64,000 nucleotides of DNA from Achromobacter anxifer. GTDB lineage: Bacteria; Pseudomonadota; Gammaproteobacteria; Burkholderiales; Burkholderiaceae_B. Numbering within the stretch: the first letter of the stretch is position 1; each line of letters begins with the position of its first letter. Below, piece by piece: positions 36,030 through 47,527 of the stretch. The stretch is taken from assembly GCF_903652925.1 (NCBI RefSeq), contig NZ_CAHLAR010000014.1, positions 1 through 64,000 on the forward strand, read 5' to 3'. Under the pieces are notes generated by a model. That model was not told the DNA's origin. It saw only the letters and a list, made by a program, of their open reading frames with translations, and did not search any database. The position numbers and the translations under genes were made by a program.

Positions 36030-36605
36030 ATGAACGCCAACAACTACAACATCACCAAGCGAAGATTCAAAACCAGGCAATTCTTGCTGACGCTCTTCTG
36101 CACCATGACGGTCGCCGCGGCAACCTCCGCCACCGCGAACTCCCTAGATCCTCAGGGGGGCGTCAGCCTGCACTACGGCGTGGGCGAGCATTACAAACGC
36201 TACACCCTGAACTACGAAACCGCGCCGATCTGGACCACGGAGTTCGGTGGCAGCTGGGGAAGACTGGATCTGACTCCGGAACTGGGAGCATCCTATTGGA
36301 CGGCGGACGGCTCCCGCTCACCCGGCAACGCCTGGCAATTCAGCGCCATTCCAATGTTCCGCTGGTGGACCAGCGAGCGCTTCTACATCGAGGCGGGTGT
36401 TGGAGCCACCGTGTTCACGCGCACACGGTTCGCGGACAAGAACATCGGCTCCGCGTTCCAATTTGGCGATCATATCGGCGTGGGCTTTCTACTGACGCCG
36501 AACAACCGCATAGGACTGCGGTATTCGCACTTCTCCAACGCGGGCATCAAGCGGCCAAATCCGGGGTTGGACACGGTGCAAGTGACCTATACCTATCAGT
36601 TCTGA
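36030..36605 (+). CDS. pagL: Lipid A 3-O-deacylase PagL
   Basis: 191 residues. A signal peptide (LLTLFCTMTVAAATSATA) precedes an outer-membrane beta-barrel ending in Phe. The family motif RYSHFSNAGIKRPNPG is present with catalytic His167 and Ser169. The acidic triad position (Glu140 in P. aeruginosa PagL) aligns with Asp181. The enzyme removes the 3-position acyl chain of lipid A and alters endotoxin activity; PagL is known in Bordetella. It stands alone with its own AT-rich upstream region, where PhoP-like or other regulators could act, but no box was identified. Confidence 0.93.
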   Translation: MNANNYNITKRRFKTRQFLLTLFCTMTVAAATSATANSLDPQGGVSLHYGVGEHYKRYTLNYETAPIWTTEFGGSWGRLDLTPELGASYWTADGSRSPGNAWQFSAIPMFRWWTSERFYIEAGVGATVFTRTRFADKNIGSAFQFGDHIGVGFLLTPNNRIGLRYSHFSNAGIKRPNPGLDTVQVTYTYQF

Positions 36606-36714
36606 TTTGTGTCGGGCGTGTTCGGTCGGAAATATGGACTGAACCGCCCGCCCCTAGCGGACCGCCCGGGCCTCTTGAGTTGGGAAAACGTCAACACCAC
36701 AACAAAGGCGACGA

Positions 36715-37264
36715 CTAGTCCAGCTTATGCCGCAAAACCATCGCATATCCGTTCTCGACAGCGGCTTTCGCCGAAACGTCGGATAAAACAACCACAAACG
36801 TTCCTCCCGCCTTCGCCGTCAGCGTGCTGAACACGTGCGGCTTTTGATCGACGAACACTCCGATAGCGGAAAACGAGAAATCCTTGCCCGTATCGTTCCT
36901 GACCTTGATCGCGAAGCTCAGGTCCAAGGCTCCCACAGGAGACTTCTTTTGAGCCGCGGCAAGCTTGGCCTTGACTGACTTGGGAACACTGACGGAGAGC
37001 AGCCCCTCATCGTTCGACACCAAGTTGACGTGAGACTCCGATGCGAGCTTGTTATCCCTGTCCTTATCGAGAAAGATCGGAAGAGAAAACCGGGCGAACG
37101 AGTTGAACCCCTTGCGGTAGCACTCTGCATACTTGGCATCGGAAAAAATGCCTGGAACGGCCTGCTGAACGTCGACCAACACGTCCGACGGTCTGCCGTT
37201 GTTTTGCAACCTGCGAGCAGTCAGCGGCCATGGCCAATACCGCGATTTTTCTTGTTCTCAACAT
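36715..37264 (-). pseudogene. Hypothetical secreted protein gene, apparently frameshifted
   Basis: Two overlapping frames seem to be one gene. An ATG at 37264 has an excellent GGAGGAGG ribosome site and starts a signal-like sequence (RKIAVLAMAADC). That frame soon degenerates. The coherent downstream protein (about 164 residues, 36715-37209) lies in the next frame and has only a TTG start inside the gene. Removing one base from the A4 run (TTTT at 37202-37205 on the plus strand) joins them into about 183 residues. The body (SLPIFLDKDRD..., FSAIGVFVDQKPHVFS) is not recognised. It could be a real frameshift, a sequencing error or a TTG-started gene. Confidence 0.55.
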
Positions 37265-37302
37265 GCCTCCTCCATCGTTGGAGTATCTCGCAAACACTCC
37301 AC

Positions 37303-37343
37303 AAAAGAAAACGCGGGTTGCGTGTACTACACGCAACCCGCGT
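37303..37343 (-). terminator. Terminator of the rpoD-tRNA-Ile transcript
   Basis: A perfect 15-bp stem (37311-37325 with 37329-37343, 3-nt loop) is followed on the minus strand by TTTTCTTTTG. It begins 7 nt after the encoded CCA end of the tRNA, a textbook Rho-independent terminator for the upstream minus-strand genes. Confidence 0.92.
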
Positions 37344-37350
37344 CATTTCT

Positions 37351-37429
<79 letters not shown>

Positions 37430-37438
37430 GAAAAACTA

Positions 37439-39703
<2,265 letters not shown>

Positions 39704-40495
39704 AGTCGCTTCCGTGGTCGTCGCAACCCGTTCGGGCATGTTGCACCGCATGAAGCCGCTTTGGACGGCGGTCCAACGCGGCGGTTATACGGGTAAATCT
39801 GGTAAATCAGCGAAGATCATGCGGCTGCGTTGTTCGCAGCGCCAACTCTTGCGAGTCCGCTCGGCTCCGTTGCGGTGCAATACCGTACTGGCGCCTTGCG
39901 TGCATGACCTCATCCTGCGGGGGCTCCCGGGCGTTGGGGGGGCTGCCTGCCTATAAATAGGCTTTGCTTGCTTATCGGGCCTTTGCCCCAAGCAGCTGAG
40001 TAGACACAGCACCCAAACCACTAACGCCACGCGGAGATAACCGCCGCCGAACTGCTTGATTTACCGCTCAGCTATATTAATTAACTATGTAACAAATTTG
40101 ACACGCGCATCCGCTTTTATTTCTGCCGCTATACAGGCTTCTTGGGCAGGTCCCGCGTCAAACCCTATACATCCATTAGATTCCGGCAACCGGAATTGAT
40201 TCCGCCCGCCAGATGCAATTCTTGTCGCCCGCGCACTGTCGCGCCAGGATTATCGCCACATTCAGCACAAATTAAGCAATAATCAACTGAAAACACCACA
40301 GTTCGCAGGCTAGGGGAATCCCTGGTCGATCCATCAGTCATGGATCGACGCATGAGTTCGGCCGACATGAGCAGACTCTCACAACCGTCGCCCGCATTGC
40401 AGTCCCGCTTTGCCGTCCCTCTTGCCGTCCCTCTTCTTGCCCACCTGCCAGCGACCGAAATACCCGCCAGCGGACAACCTTCAATTTTAGCGCAT
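39704..40495. promoter_or_regulatory. Long dnaG-rpoD intergenic region
   Basis: About 790 bp with no credible gene, in a place where E. coli has under 200 bp. It includes an AT-rich island (about 40060-40130) and a palindromic CCTATAAATAGG near 39949. A perfect 10-bp hairpin lies at 40325-40349 (GTCGATCCAT / ATGGATCGAC, 5-nt loop) and a short tandem repeat of TGCCGTCCCTCT near 40410-40435. Likely contents are a dnaG terminator or processing site and one or more rpoD promoters; none could be assigned. Confidence 0.55.
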
Positions 40496-42559
40496 TTAGC
40501 GCACGCCGGCACTCTTCAGTATCGCCATGCGGCTGGAAAGCTCCAGATAGCGCTTGCGCGCCTCTTCCGTGGCCAATCCCGCCGCGGCCAACTTGGCGAT
40601 TTCCAATTTGGCCGAGTCGAACTCGATGCGCCTGAGGGCATCGTCCCATTCGGTTTGCGGATCCGGCAGGTCTTCCTGGGACAGGATGTCGGCCCGCAGA
40701 CCCTTCAGCACAGTCGCCAGGTCCGAGTCCGGTTCCGCCGCTTCCAGCAAGGCACCCACATGGCGGGCGCCACTGGACTGCGCCAGCATGATCAAGTCTC
40801 TTACAAGACCTAGATGGGGGCCGTGGTCGATGACTTCAAGCTGCTGGTCTCCCATGGAGTCGACCAGCTCGGGATGCGCCAGGAGCAGGCCCAGCAGACG
40901 CTTCGCCAGCGAAGGCATGGTGCGGCGCCCTTCAAAGCCGCCGACATCGTTGTCCCGCTTGCCTTTCCAGTTGCCCTTGCCACCCTTCCAGTCGCCTTTG
41001 CCTTTCCAGTCGCTCTTGCCCTTCCATTCCTGCTTGCCGCCGCCGCGCTGCTGACCGCCTCCGCCGCCAAACTCCGCGCTCTGCGCAGGGAAATGGCCAT
41101 AGTCCTCGTAATCGGACTCCTCGGCGGGAATGTCGTGAAAATCATGCCCGGCGTAGTCGTAACCCATGTCCGGATGACTCGGATCCGAGTCTCGCGCCGG
41201 GGCACCCGCCGATCCCGCATCGCCCGTCGGCGCACCCGGCTTGGGCGCGGGCGCAAACGGCTTGGCCGGCTGCTGAGCCAGCACCTGAGCCATTTCTTCG
41301 GGCGTCAGCTGCACCAGCTTGGCCATCTCCCGTTCGATCTGCACGCGCAGCGCGCATTCGGGAATGGCGGCCAGCAAGGGCTTGGCCTCGTGCAGGCAAC
41401 TGGCCCGCCCTTCGGCCTCGTTCATGTTGTGGCGTGACGCGAGCTCCTCCAGCAGGAAGCGCGACAGCGCCATCGCTTCTCCGAGGCACGCGCGAAAGGC
41501 TTCCGCGCCCAGCTCACGAACGTAGGAATCGGGATCGTGTTCGGCGGGTAGAAACAGGAAGCGGATCGCAATGTCGTCGCGCAGCACCGGCAGGCAAGCC
41601 TGCAGCGCGCGCCAGGCGGCGCGGCGCCCCGCTCCGTCACCGTCAAAACTGAAGATCACCTTGTCGCTGGCGCGCAGCAACTTCTTCACGTGATCCGGCG
41701 TGGTGGCGGTACCCAGCGTCGCTACCGCGTTGGCAATGCCTTGCTGCGCCAGGCCGACCACGTCCATGTAGCCTTCGACCACAATGACCTGCCCTTCCTG
41801 GCGTATGGCCTGGCGCGCCTCCCACTGCCCGTAGAGTTCATGCCCCTTGGAGAACAGCGGGGTTTCGGGCGAGTTCAGGTACTTGGGTTCGCCCTTGCCT
41901 ATGATGCGGCCGCCAAATCCGATCAGGCTGCCCCGCGCATTGCGGATCGGGAACATGACGCGCTCGCGGAAACGGTCGTAGCGGCGGCCATCCTCGGATT
42001 CGATGACAAGCCCCGACTCCACCAGGACAGGGTCCTCGTAGTTCGGGAAGACTTGCGACAGGCCATGGCGGTCGGTGCCCGACCAGCCCAACCCGAAATG
42101 CGCGGCGATTTCGCCCGTCAGGCCGCGCTGCTTCAAATAGCGGATTGCGGCGGGAGATGCCCGCAACTGCTTGAGGTAATGCGCCTGGGCGGCGTCCAGC
42201 ACCTGCGTGTGGCGGGACTCCTCGGCCTTGCGGCGCGCGGATTCCTGCTGTTGGCGTGGACTGCGGTTTTCTTCGGGGACCGTCATTCCCGCCGAAGCCG
42301 CGAGCGTACGCACGGCCTCGGGGAAACTGGCGCCCGTGTGTTCCATCAGGAAGGTGATAGCGCTGCCATGCGCTCCGCAACCGAAGCAGTGATAGAACTG
42401 CTTGGTGGGGCTGACAGTAAACGACGGGCTTTTTTCGTTATGAAAAGGGCACAGGCCAAGCAAGTTGGCCCCACCCTTTCGCAACTGCACATACCGCCCG
42501 ACTATGTCGACGACGTCGACTCGGGCGAGTAGTTCCTGGATGAATGATTCTGGAATCAA
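40496..42559 (-). CDS. dnaG: DNA primase DnaG
   Basis: 687 residues, somewhat longer than E. coli (581). It has an N-terminal CHC2 zinc finger (CPFHNEKSPSF...FHCFGCGAHG pattern, about 40-65), the RNA polymerase core with a TOPRIM segment (VVEGYMD), and a C-terminal helicase-binding domain (about 560-687). The extra length is an unusual linker (about 435-550). First it is acidic and aromatic, then Gly/Lys/Trp-rich with four WKGK-type repeats (about 40955-41050). It makes RNA primers for replication with DnaB. It is 19 nt downstream of rpsU and surely cotranscribed. Confidence 0.98.
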   Translation of the reverse strand: MIPESFIQELLARVDVVDIVGRYVQLRKGGANLLGLCPFHNEKSPSFTVSPTKQFYHCFGCGAHGSAITFLMEHTGASFPEAVRTLAASAGMTVPEENRSPRQQQESARRKAEESRHTQVLDAAQAHYLKQLRASPAAIRYLKQRGLTGEIAAHFGLGWSGTDRHGLSQVFPNYEDPVLVESGLVIESEDGRRYDRFRERVMFPIRNARGSLIGFGGRIIGKGEPKYLNSPETPLFSKGHELYGQWEARQAIRQEGQVIVVEGYMDVVGLAQQGIANAVATLGTATTPDHVKKLLRASDKVIFSFDGDGAGRRAAWRALQACLPVLRDDIAIRFLFLPAEHDPDSYVRELGAEAFRACLGEAMALSRFLLEELASRHNMNEAEGRASCLHEAKPLLAAIPECALRVQIEREMAKLVQLTPEEMAQVLAQQPAKPFAPAPKPGAPTGDAGSAGAPARDSDPSHPDMGYDYAGHDFHDIPAEESDYEDYGHFPAQSAEFGGGGGQQRGGGKQEWKGKSDWKGKGDWKGGKGNWKGKRDNDVGGFEGRRTMPSLAKRLLGLLLAHPELVDSMGDQQLEVIDHGPHLGLVRDLIMLAQSSGARHVGALLEAAEPDSDLATVLKGLRADILSQEDLPDPQTEWDDALRRIEFDSAKLEIAKLAAAGLATEEARKRYLELSSRMAILKSAGVR

Positions 42560-42578
42560 TAGATTCGGGAATCAAAGA

Positions 42579-42791
42579 TCAATACAGGCGCGGGGGCAGT
42601 TGTTGGCTACGGATGCGCTTGTAGTGGCGCTTCACAGCGGCGGCGTGCTTGCGCTTGCGCTCAGCCGTGGGCTTCTCATAGAACTCGCGCGAACGCAGCT
42701 CGGTGAGCAAACCGGTCTTTTCGATGGTGCGCTTGAAGCGGCGCAGAGCGGCTTCAAACGGTTCGTTTTCCTTCAGTCGAACGATAGGCAT
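42579..42791 (-). CDS. rpsU: 30S ribosomal protein S21
   Basis: 70 residues from the ATG at 42791, the family start [10 protein letters not shown]; ten more upstream codons in frame are not conserved. A basic small-subunit protein needed for initiation. First gene of the rpsU-dnaG-rpoD macromolecular synthesis group. The ribosome site is poor (AATCACTTT). A promoter-like TTGTCA-16-TACAAG lies at 42834-42807 on the minus strand, but it would leave a leader of only about 9 nt, so the true promoter may be farther upstream. Confidence 0.97.
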   Translation of the reverse strand: MPIVRLKENEPFEAALRRFKRTIEKTGLLTELRSREFYEKPTAERKRKHAAAVKRHYKRIRSQQLPPRLY

Positions 42792-43184
42792 AAAGTGATT
42801 GGCCTGCTTGTAGGGTAACAAAAGTTGATGACAAACCTGGCTTGCTTTCCAGCAACGCTGCGCGGATCCAGGTACGCGTAAACGGCCTCGTCGATACCAA
42901 AATCATACCAACATAGGCAGGTACCGCGAACTGGGAACCTTGAAAGCGCAACCCAGGAGCTGGGCGATCCCGGCTTCAGGCTGCCATTGCAGCGCTGAAC
43001 CAGCACCCTATCCCGGATTTCCGCTGGCTGTTTCCGTTACCCAAAGACTACCCAGAGAGTAACAAGCCAAGTTCGGTTTAGCGATAACCAGCGATTCTAG
43101 CATGGTCATGGCCATTTTGACTACTGGAGGGACAGTCCGGCGCCATCGGCGGCCGGAAAGCCCTCTCCCGCAGAATGGCCATGC
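42792..43184. promoter_or_regulatory. Upstream region of rpsU operon
   Basis: About 390 bp without a gene between rpsU and the phosphoribosyltransferase, both on the minus strand. It should contain the macromolecular-synthesis operon promoter. A 9-bp inverted repeat (ATGGCCATT at 43108-43116 and AATGGCCAT at 43174-43182) brackets the end of the upstream gene. No clear T-tract follows it. Confidence 0.45.
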
Positions 43185-43727
43185 TCAGCTCTTGGAACCC
43201 TTGCGGATCCAGGCCTCGAGCTGATGCGGACGCAGACTGTCGTAGTCTTCGAAAGGCTGATGGATCCAGGGGTTGGTCGGCAGCTTGTCGACGTAGTAGT
43301 CCGGCGTCGCCTGGGAATGCCCCTTCCACCAGAGCACGGCGCTGCGCAGCTCGGTAATGTCGGCGAACTGGCTCTTCAGATGGTCGTAGACCTTGCTGAA
43401 GGTCTTGCCGGTATCGACCATGTCGTCCACCAGCAACACCCGGCCCGACAGCGTGCCGCGCGTGATGGTGATGAACTGGGCGATATCCATATCGCCTTGC
43501 TTGGTGCCTGCCGCTTCGCGATAGCTGCTCGTGGCCAGGATGCCCAGCGGGACATCAAAAATACGGGACATAACATCGCCGACGCGCATGCCGCCGCGCG
43601 CCAGGCAAAGAATCTTGTCGAACTTCCAACCCGACTGATGCACCTGCAGGGTCAGGCGTTCGATCAGGCGGTTGTAGTCGTCCCACGTCACCCACAGATG
43701 GCTGTCGTCATTGGTCGGCGTGCTCAT
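43185..43727 (-). CDS. Phosphoribosyltransferase family protein (purine type)
   Basis: 180 residues from the ATG at 43727 (AGGAG site 10 nt upstream; a TTG two codons earlier is less likely). The PRPP-binding motif VLLVDDMVDTGKTF is intact, and the layout (LARGGMRVGDVMSR, then the PRPP loop, then WWKGHSQATPDYYV) is that of Gpt/xanthine-type purine phosphoribosyltransferases. It probably salvages a 6-oxopurine, though the exact base cannot be told. It follows purA across a strong terminator, a purine-related neighbour. Confidence 0.9.
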   Translation of the reverse strand: MSTPTNDDSHLWVTWDDYNRLIERLTLQVHQSGWKFDKILCLARGGMRVGDVMSRIFDVPLGILATSSYREAAGTKQGDMDIAQFITITRGTLSGRVLLVDDMVDTGKTFSKVYDHLKSQFADITELRSAVLWWKGHSQATPDYYVDKLPTNPWIHQPFEDYDSLRPHQLEAWIRKGSKS

Positions 43728-43758
43728 AGGCAAGCATCTCCTGCTTAATAAATACGAA

Positions 43759-43793
43759 AAGGCCGCCGCCGGTATGAGACCGGCGGCGGCCTT
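43759..43793 (-). terminator. Terminator after purA
   Basis: A perfect 15-bp GC-rich stem (AAGGCCGCCGCCGGT and its complement, loop ATGAG), followed on the minus strand by TTTTCG, lies 19 nt after the purA stop. It separates hisZ-purA from the phosphoribosyltransferase gene. Confidence 0.9.
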
Positions 43794-43811
43794 GCGAATA
43801 ATAACCCGATG

Positions 43812-45179
<1,368 letters not shown>

Positions 45180-45183
45180 TTAG

Positions 45184-46341
45184 TCACAGCGTTCTGACCG
45201 TCCAGGCGCCATCCTGCAGCGCCAGCTCGCGATCGCAAACGAATTCGTCCTGATCCTGCTCGTGACCGGGCAATACCTGAACGACAATTTCCCCCGACCG
45301 GCGCAGGCGGCGCACCGCCTCGGTCAGGGCGGGGGCTTGCCCCCAGGGCGCGCGAACCGCACGCGCCCGTTCCGCCGGCGGCAAACCCGCCGCCAGCTTG
45401 CGTAAATCAAGACTGAAGCCGGTGGCGGGACGGGCCCGGCCGAACGCACGGCTCACATCGTCATAGCGGCCACCGCTGACCAGCGCATCGCGCCAGCCCT
45501 CGGCGTACAGCGCGAACTTCACGCCGGAATGGTAGCCATAGCCCCCCACGTCGGCCAGGTCCACGCCGAACGCCACATTGGGCATGGCATCGACCACCAG
45601 TTGCAGCGCATCCAACGCCGTCACCACGCCCGGCAGCAAGGGCAGTTCGCGGCGTGCTTCCTTCAGCACTTCCGGTCCGCCGTACAGCTTGGGCAGCAAT
45701 TGCAGGGCTTTCAGGGTCTCGTCGCGCAGCCCAGGGGCCCGCGCCGCGAGTTCACCCAAGCCGGGCACGTCTTTCTCGCGCATCAGGAGAATAACGTCCT
45801 GCGACAAGACCGCAGCCGCCGGATCGGATTCCAGGAGGGCGCGCAGCACGCCCGGGTGGCACAGATCCAGCCTAGGATTGCGCACGCCGGCGATCGCCAC
45901 TGTTTCCAGCACCAACTGGATGATTTCCAGATCGGCTTCGAACCCGGCATGGCCGTAGATCTCGGCGCCGATCTGCAGCAGCTCGCGGCTGGACAGCAGG
46001 TCCGCCGGACGGGCATGCAGCACGTTTCCGCAATAGCACAGGCGGGTAACGCCCGCGCGGTTCAGCAAGTGCGCGTCGATGCGCGTGACCTGAGGAGTCA
46101 TGTCCGCGCGCACGCCCAGCGTGCGGCCCGACAACTGGTCGACCAGCTTGCACGTGCGCAGATCCAGATCGCTGCCGGTGCCGGACAGCAATGAATCGAT
46201 GTACTCGACCAGGGGCGGCGCGACCAGCTCGAAACCGTAAGTGCGGTACAGATCGAGAAGTTCGCGGCGCAATTCCTCGATGCGCCGGGCCTCTGCCGGA
46301 AGTACGTCGGCAAGGCTCTCGGGCAGCAACCAGTTACCCAT
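45184..46341 (-). CDS. hisZ: ATP phosphoribosyltransferase regulatory subunit HisZ
   Basis: 385 residues, a histidyl-tRNA-synthetase paralog without aminoacylation ability. It keeps the class II core ([12 protein letters not shown] start, [14 protein letters not shown] motif 2-like, GGRYDDV near the end). HisZ is needed as partner of the short form of HisG, implying a short HisG elsewhere in this genome. Upstream of the ATG, about 50 nt away, is a terminator-like leader hairpin. It is followed by purA, an arrangement conserved in beta-proteobacteria and linking ATP use in histidine and purine synthesis. Confidence 0.96.
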   Translation of the reverse strand: MGNWLLPESLADVLPAEARRIEELRRELLDLYRTYGFELVAPPLVEYIDSLLSGTGSDLDLRTCKLVDQLSGRTLGVRADMTPQVTRIDAHLLNRAGVTRLCYCGNVLHARPADLLSSRELLQIGAEIYGHAGFEADLEIIQLVLETVAIAGVRNPRLDLCHPGVLRALLESDPAAAVLSQDVILLMREKDVPGLGELAARAPGLRDETLKALQLLPKLYGGPEVLKEARRELPLLPGVVTALDALQLVVDAMPNVAFGVDLADVGGYGYHSGVKFALYAEGWRDALVSGGRYDDVSRAFGRARPATGFSLDLRKLAAGLPPAERARAVRAPWGQAPALTEAVRRLRRSGEIVVQVLPGHEQDQDEFVCDRELALQDGAWTVRTL

Positions 46342-46390
46342 GAATGTTTACCTGATTAACGCCAAGTGATGCGTGGGCGTCGCCCAAACG

Positions 46391-46460
46391 AAAAAGCGGC
46401 TGAGGGGGCGTAAGCCCGCTCAGCCGCTGCGGAATGTTTTCTAGCTTACGCGGTATTGTA
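46391..46460 (-). promoter_or_regulatory. Putative hisZ promoter and leader terminator/attenuator
   Basis: On the minus strand a TACAAT box (46460-46455) is followed by a short leader and a 9-bp stem GCGGCTGAG / CTCAGCCGC (46427-46396) ending in TTTTT (46395-46391). The leader start CGTAAGC (46450-46444) is complementary to GCTTACG in the hairpin's upper part (46415-46409). This could form a competing structure, as in attenuators. Alternatively this is a small terminated RNA. Confidence 0.5.
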
Positions 46461-46552
46461 CATGGTTCAGCAGCCAGCGCCAGCCGGGATTGCCCGCCCG
46501 CGCAACTGTCCCTGATTGCAGGCGACCACACCCGCCCTGCCCGCCCGCAAGC

Positions 46553-46582
46553 AAAAAGCCCCTTGGCATGCCAAGGGGCTTT
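46553..46582 (-). terminator. Terminator after hflC
   Basis: A perfect 12-bp stem (AAAGCCCCTTGG / CCAAGGGGCTTT, loop CATG) lies 25 nt after the hflC stop with a T-run on the minus strand. It ends the hflX-hflK-hflC transcript. Confidence 0.92.
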
Positions 46583-46606
46583 CCGTTCCGCATTACCGCT
46601 GCCGCA

Positions 46607-47509
46607 TCACTTGGCCGGCACGGTGACCGGCGCGAGAGCGTCGCCGGTGGGGTCCTTCATGAACTGGAAGAAGCTGGAGCTGGGATCGACGACCAGCACG
46701 TCGCCCGGCTTCGAGAACGAAGCGCGGTAGGCTTCCAGGCTCTTGTAGTACGTGTAGAACTGCGGGTTCTTGCCGTAGGCCTGCGAATAGATCGCAGCCG
46801 CCGCGGCATCGCCCTCACCCATGATGCCTTGGGCCTTGGCATACGCCTGGGCCACGATCACTTCGCGCTGGCGATCCGCTTCGGCGCGGATCTTCTCGCC
46901 TTCGGCGGCGCCGATGGAGCGCAGCTCGTTGGCGACGCGGGTACGTTCCGCTTCCATCCGGCGATATACCGATTCCGAAATCTCCGGCGCGAACTCGATG
47001 CGGCGCAGACGCACGTCGACGATCTGCACGCCCAGGGGCTCGGCGCGCTTGGCGACGTTGGTCAGGATTTCGGCCATGATCTTGTCGCGTTCGGTCGAGA
47101 CCACGTCGCGCACCGTGCGCACGTTGACCGAGGCGTTCAGCGCGTCGCGGATCAGCGCCTGCAGGCGCTCCTGCGCCACGCGCTCGTTGCCGCCGGTGGA
47201 CACGTAGTACTGGCGCGGATCCAGAATGCGCCACTTGACGTAAGAATCGATCAGCAGGTTCTTCTTTTCGGAAGTCTGGATGCGTTCGGCTTCGTTGGTT
47301 TCGATGGTCAGAATGCGCTTGTCGAGCGTCACGACATTCTGGAACGGAGGCGGCGCCTTGAAGTAGAGGCCGGGTTCGTTGATGGTCTTGCGCACTTCAC
47401 CCAGCGAGAACACCAGGGCATAGTCGCGCTCACGCACGACGAAGACGCAGGAAGAAAGGGCGGCCAGCACGATGAGCAGGCCGACCAGGATAGGCATGAG
47501 ACGTTGCAT
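46607..47509 (-). CDS. hflC: HflC, FtsH-associated SPFH protein
   Basis: 300 residues. One N-terminal TM (about 5-25) anchors a periplasmic SPFH/prohibitin domain (about 25-230) that includes VFVVRERDYALVFSLGEVRK, with a helical C-terminal part. With HflK it forms the large cage around FtsH that modulates degradation of membrane proteins. It lies 18 nt after hflK and is followed by a strong terminator. Normal length and start. Confidence 0.97.
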   Translation of the reverse strand: MQRLMPILVGLLIVLAALSSCVFVVRERDYALVFSLGEVRKTINEPGLYFKAPPPFQNVVTLDKRILTIETNEAERIQTSEKKNLLIDSYVKWRILDPRQYYVSTGGNERVAQERLQALIRDALNASVNVRTVRDVVSTERDKIMAEILTNVAKRAEPLGVQIVDVRLRRIEFAPEISESVYRRMEAERTRVANELRSIGAAEGEKIRAEADRQREVIVAQAYAKAQGIMGEGDAAAAAIYSQAYGKNPQFYTYYKSLEAYRASFSKPGDVLVVDPSSSFFQFMKDPTGDALAPVTVPAK

Positions 47510-47527
47510 GATCAGGACTCCTCCGGG

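Noticed and set aside
40165-40512. A 115-codon minus-strand frame between dnaG and rpoD
   Set aside because: No ribosome site, no family features, and its start overlaps the end of dnaG; probably chance.
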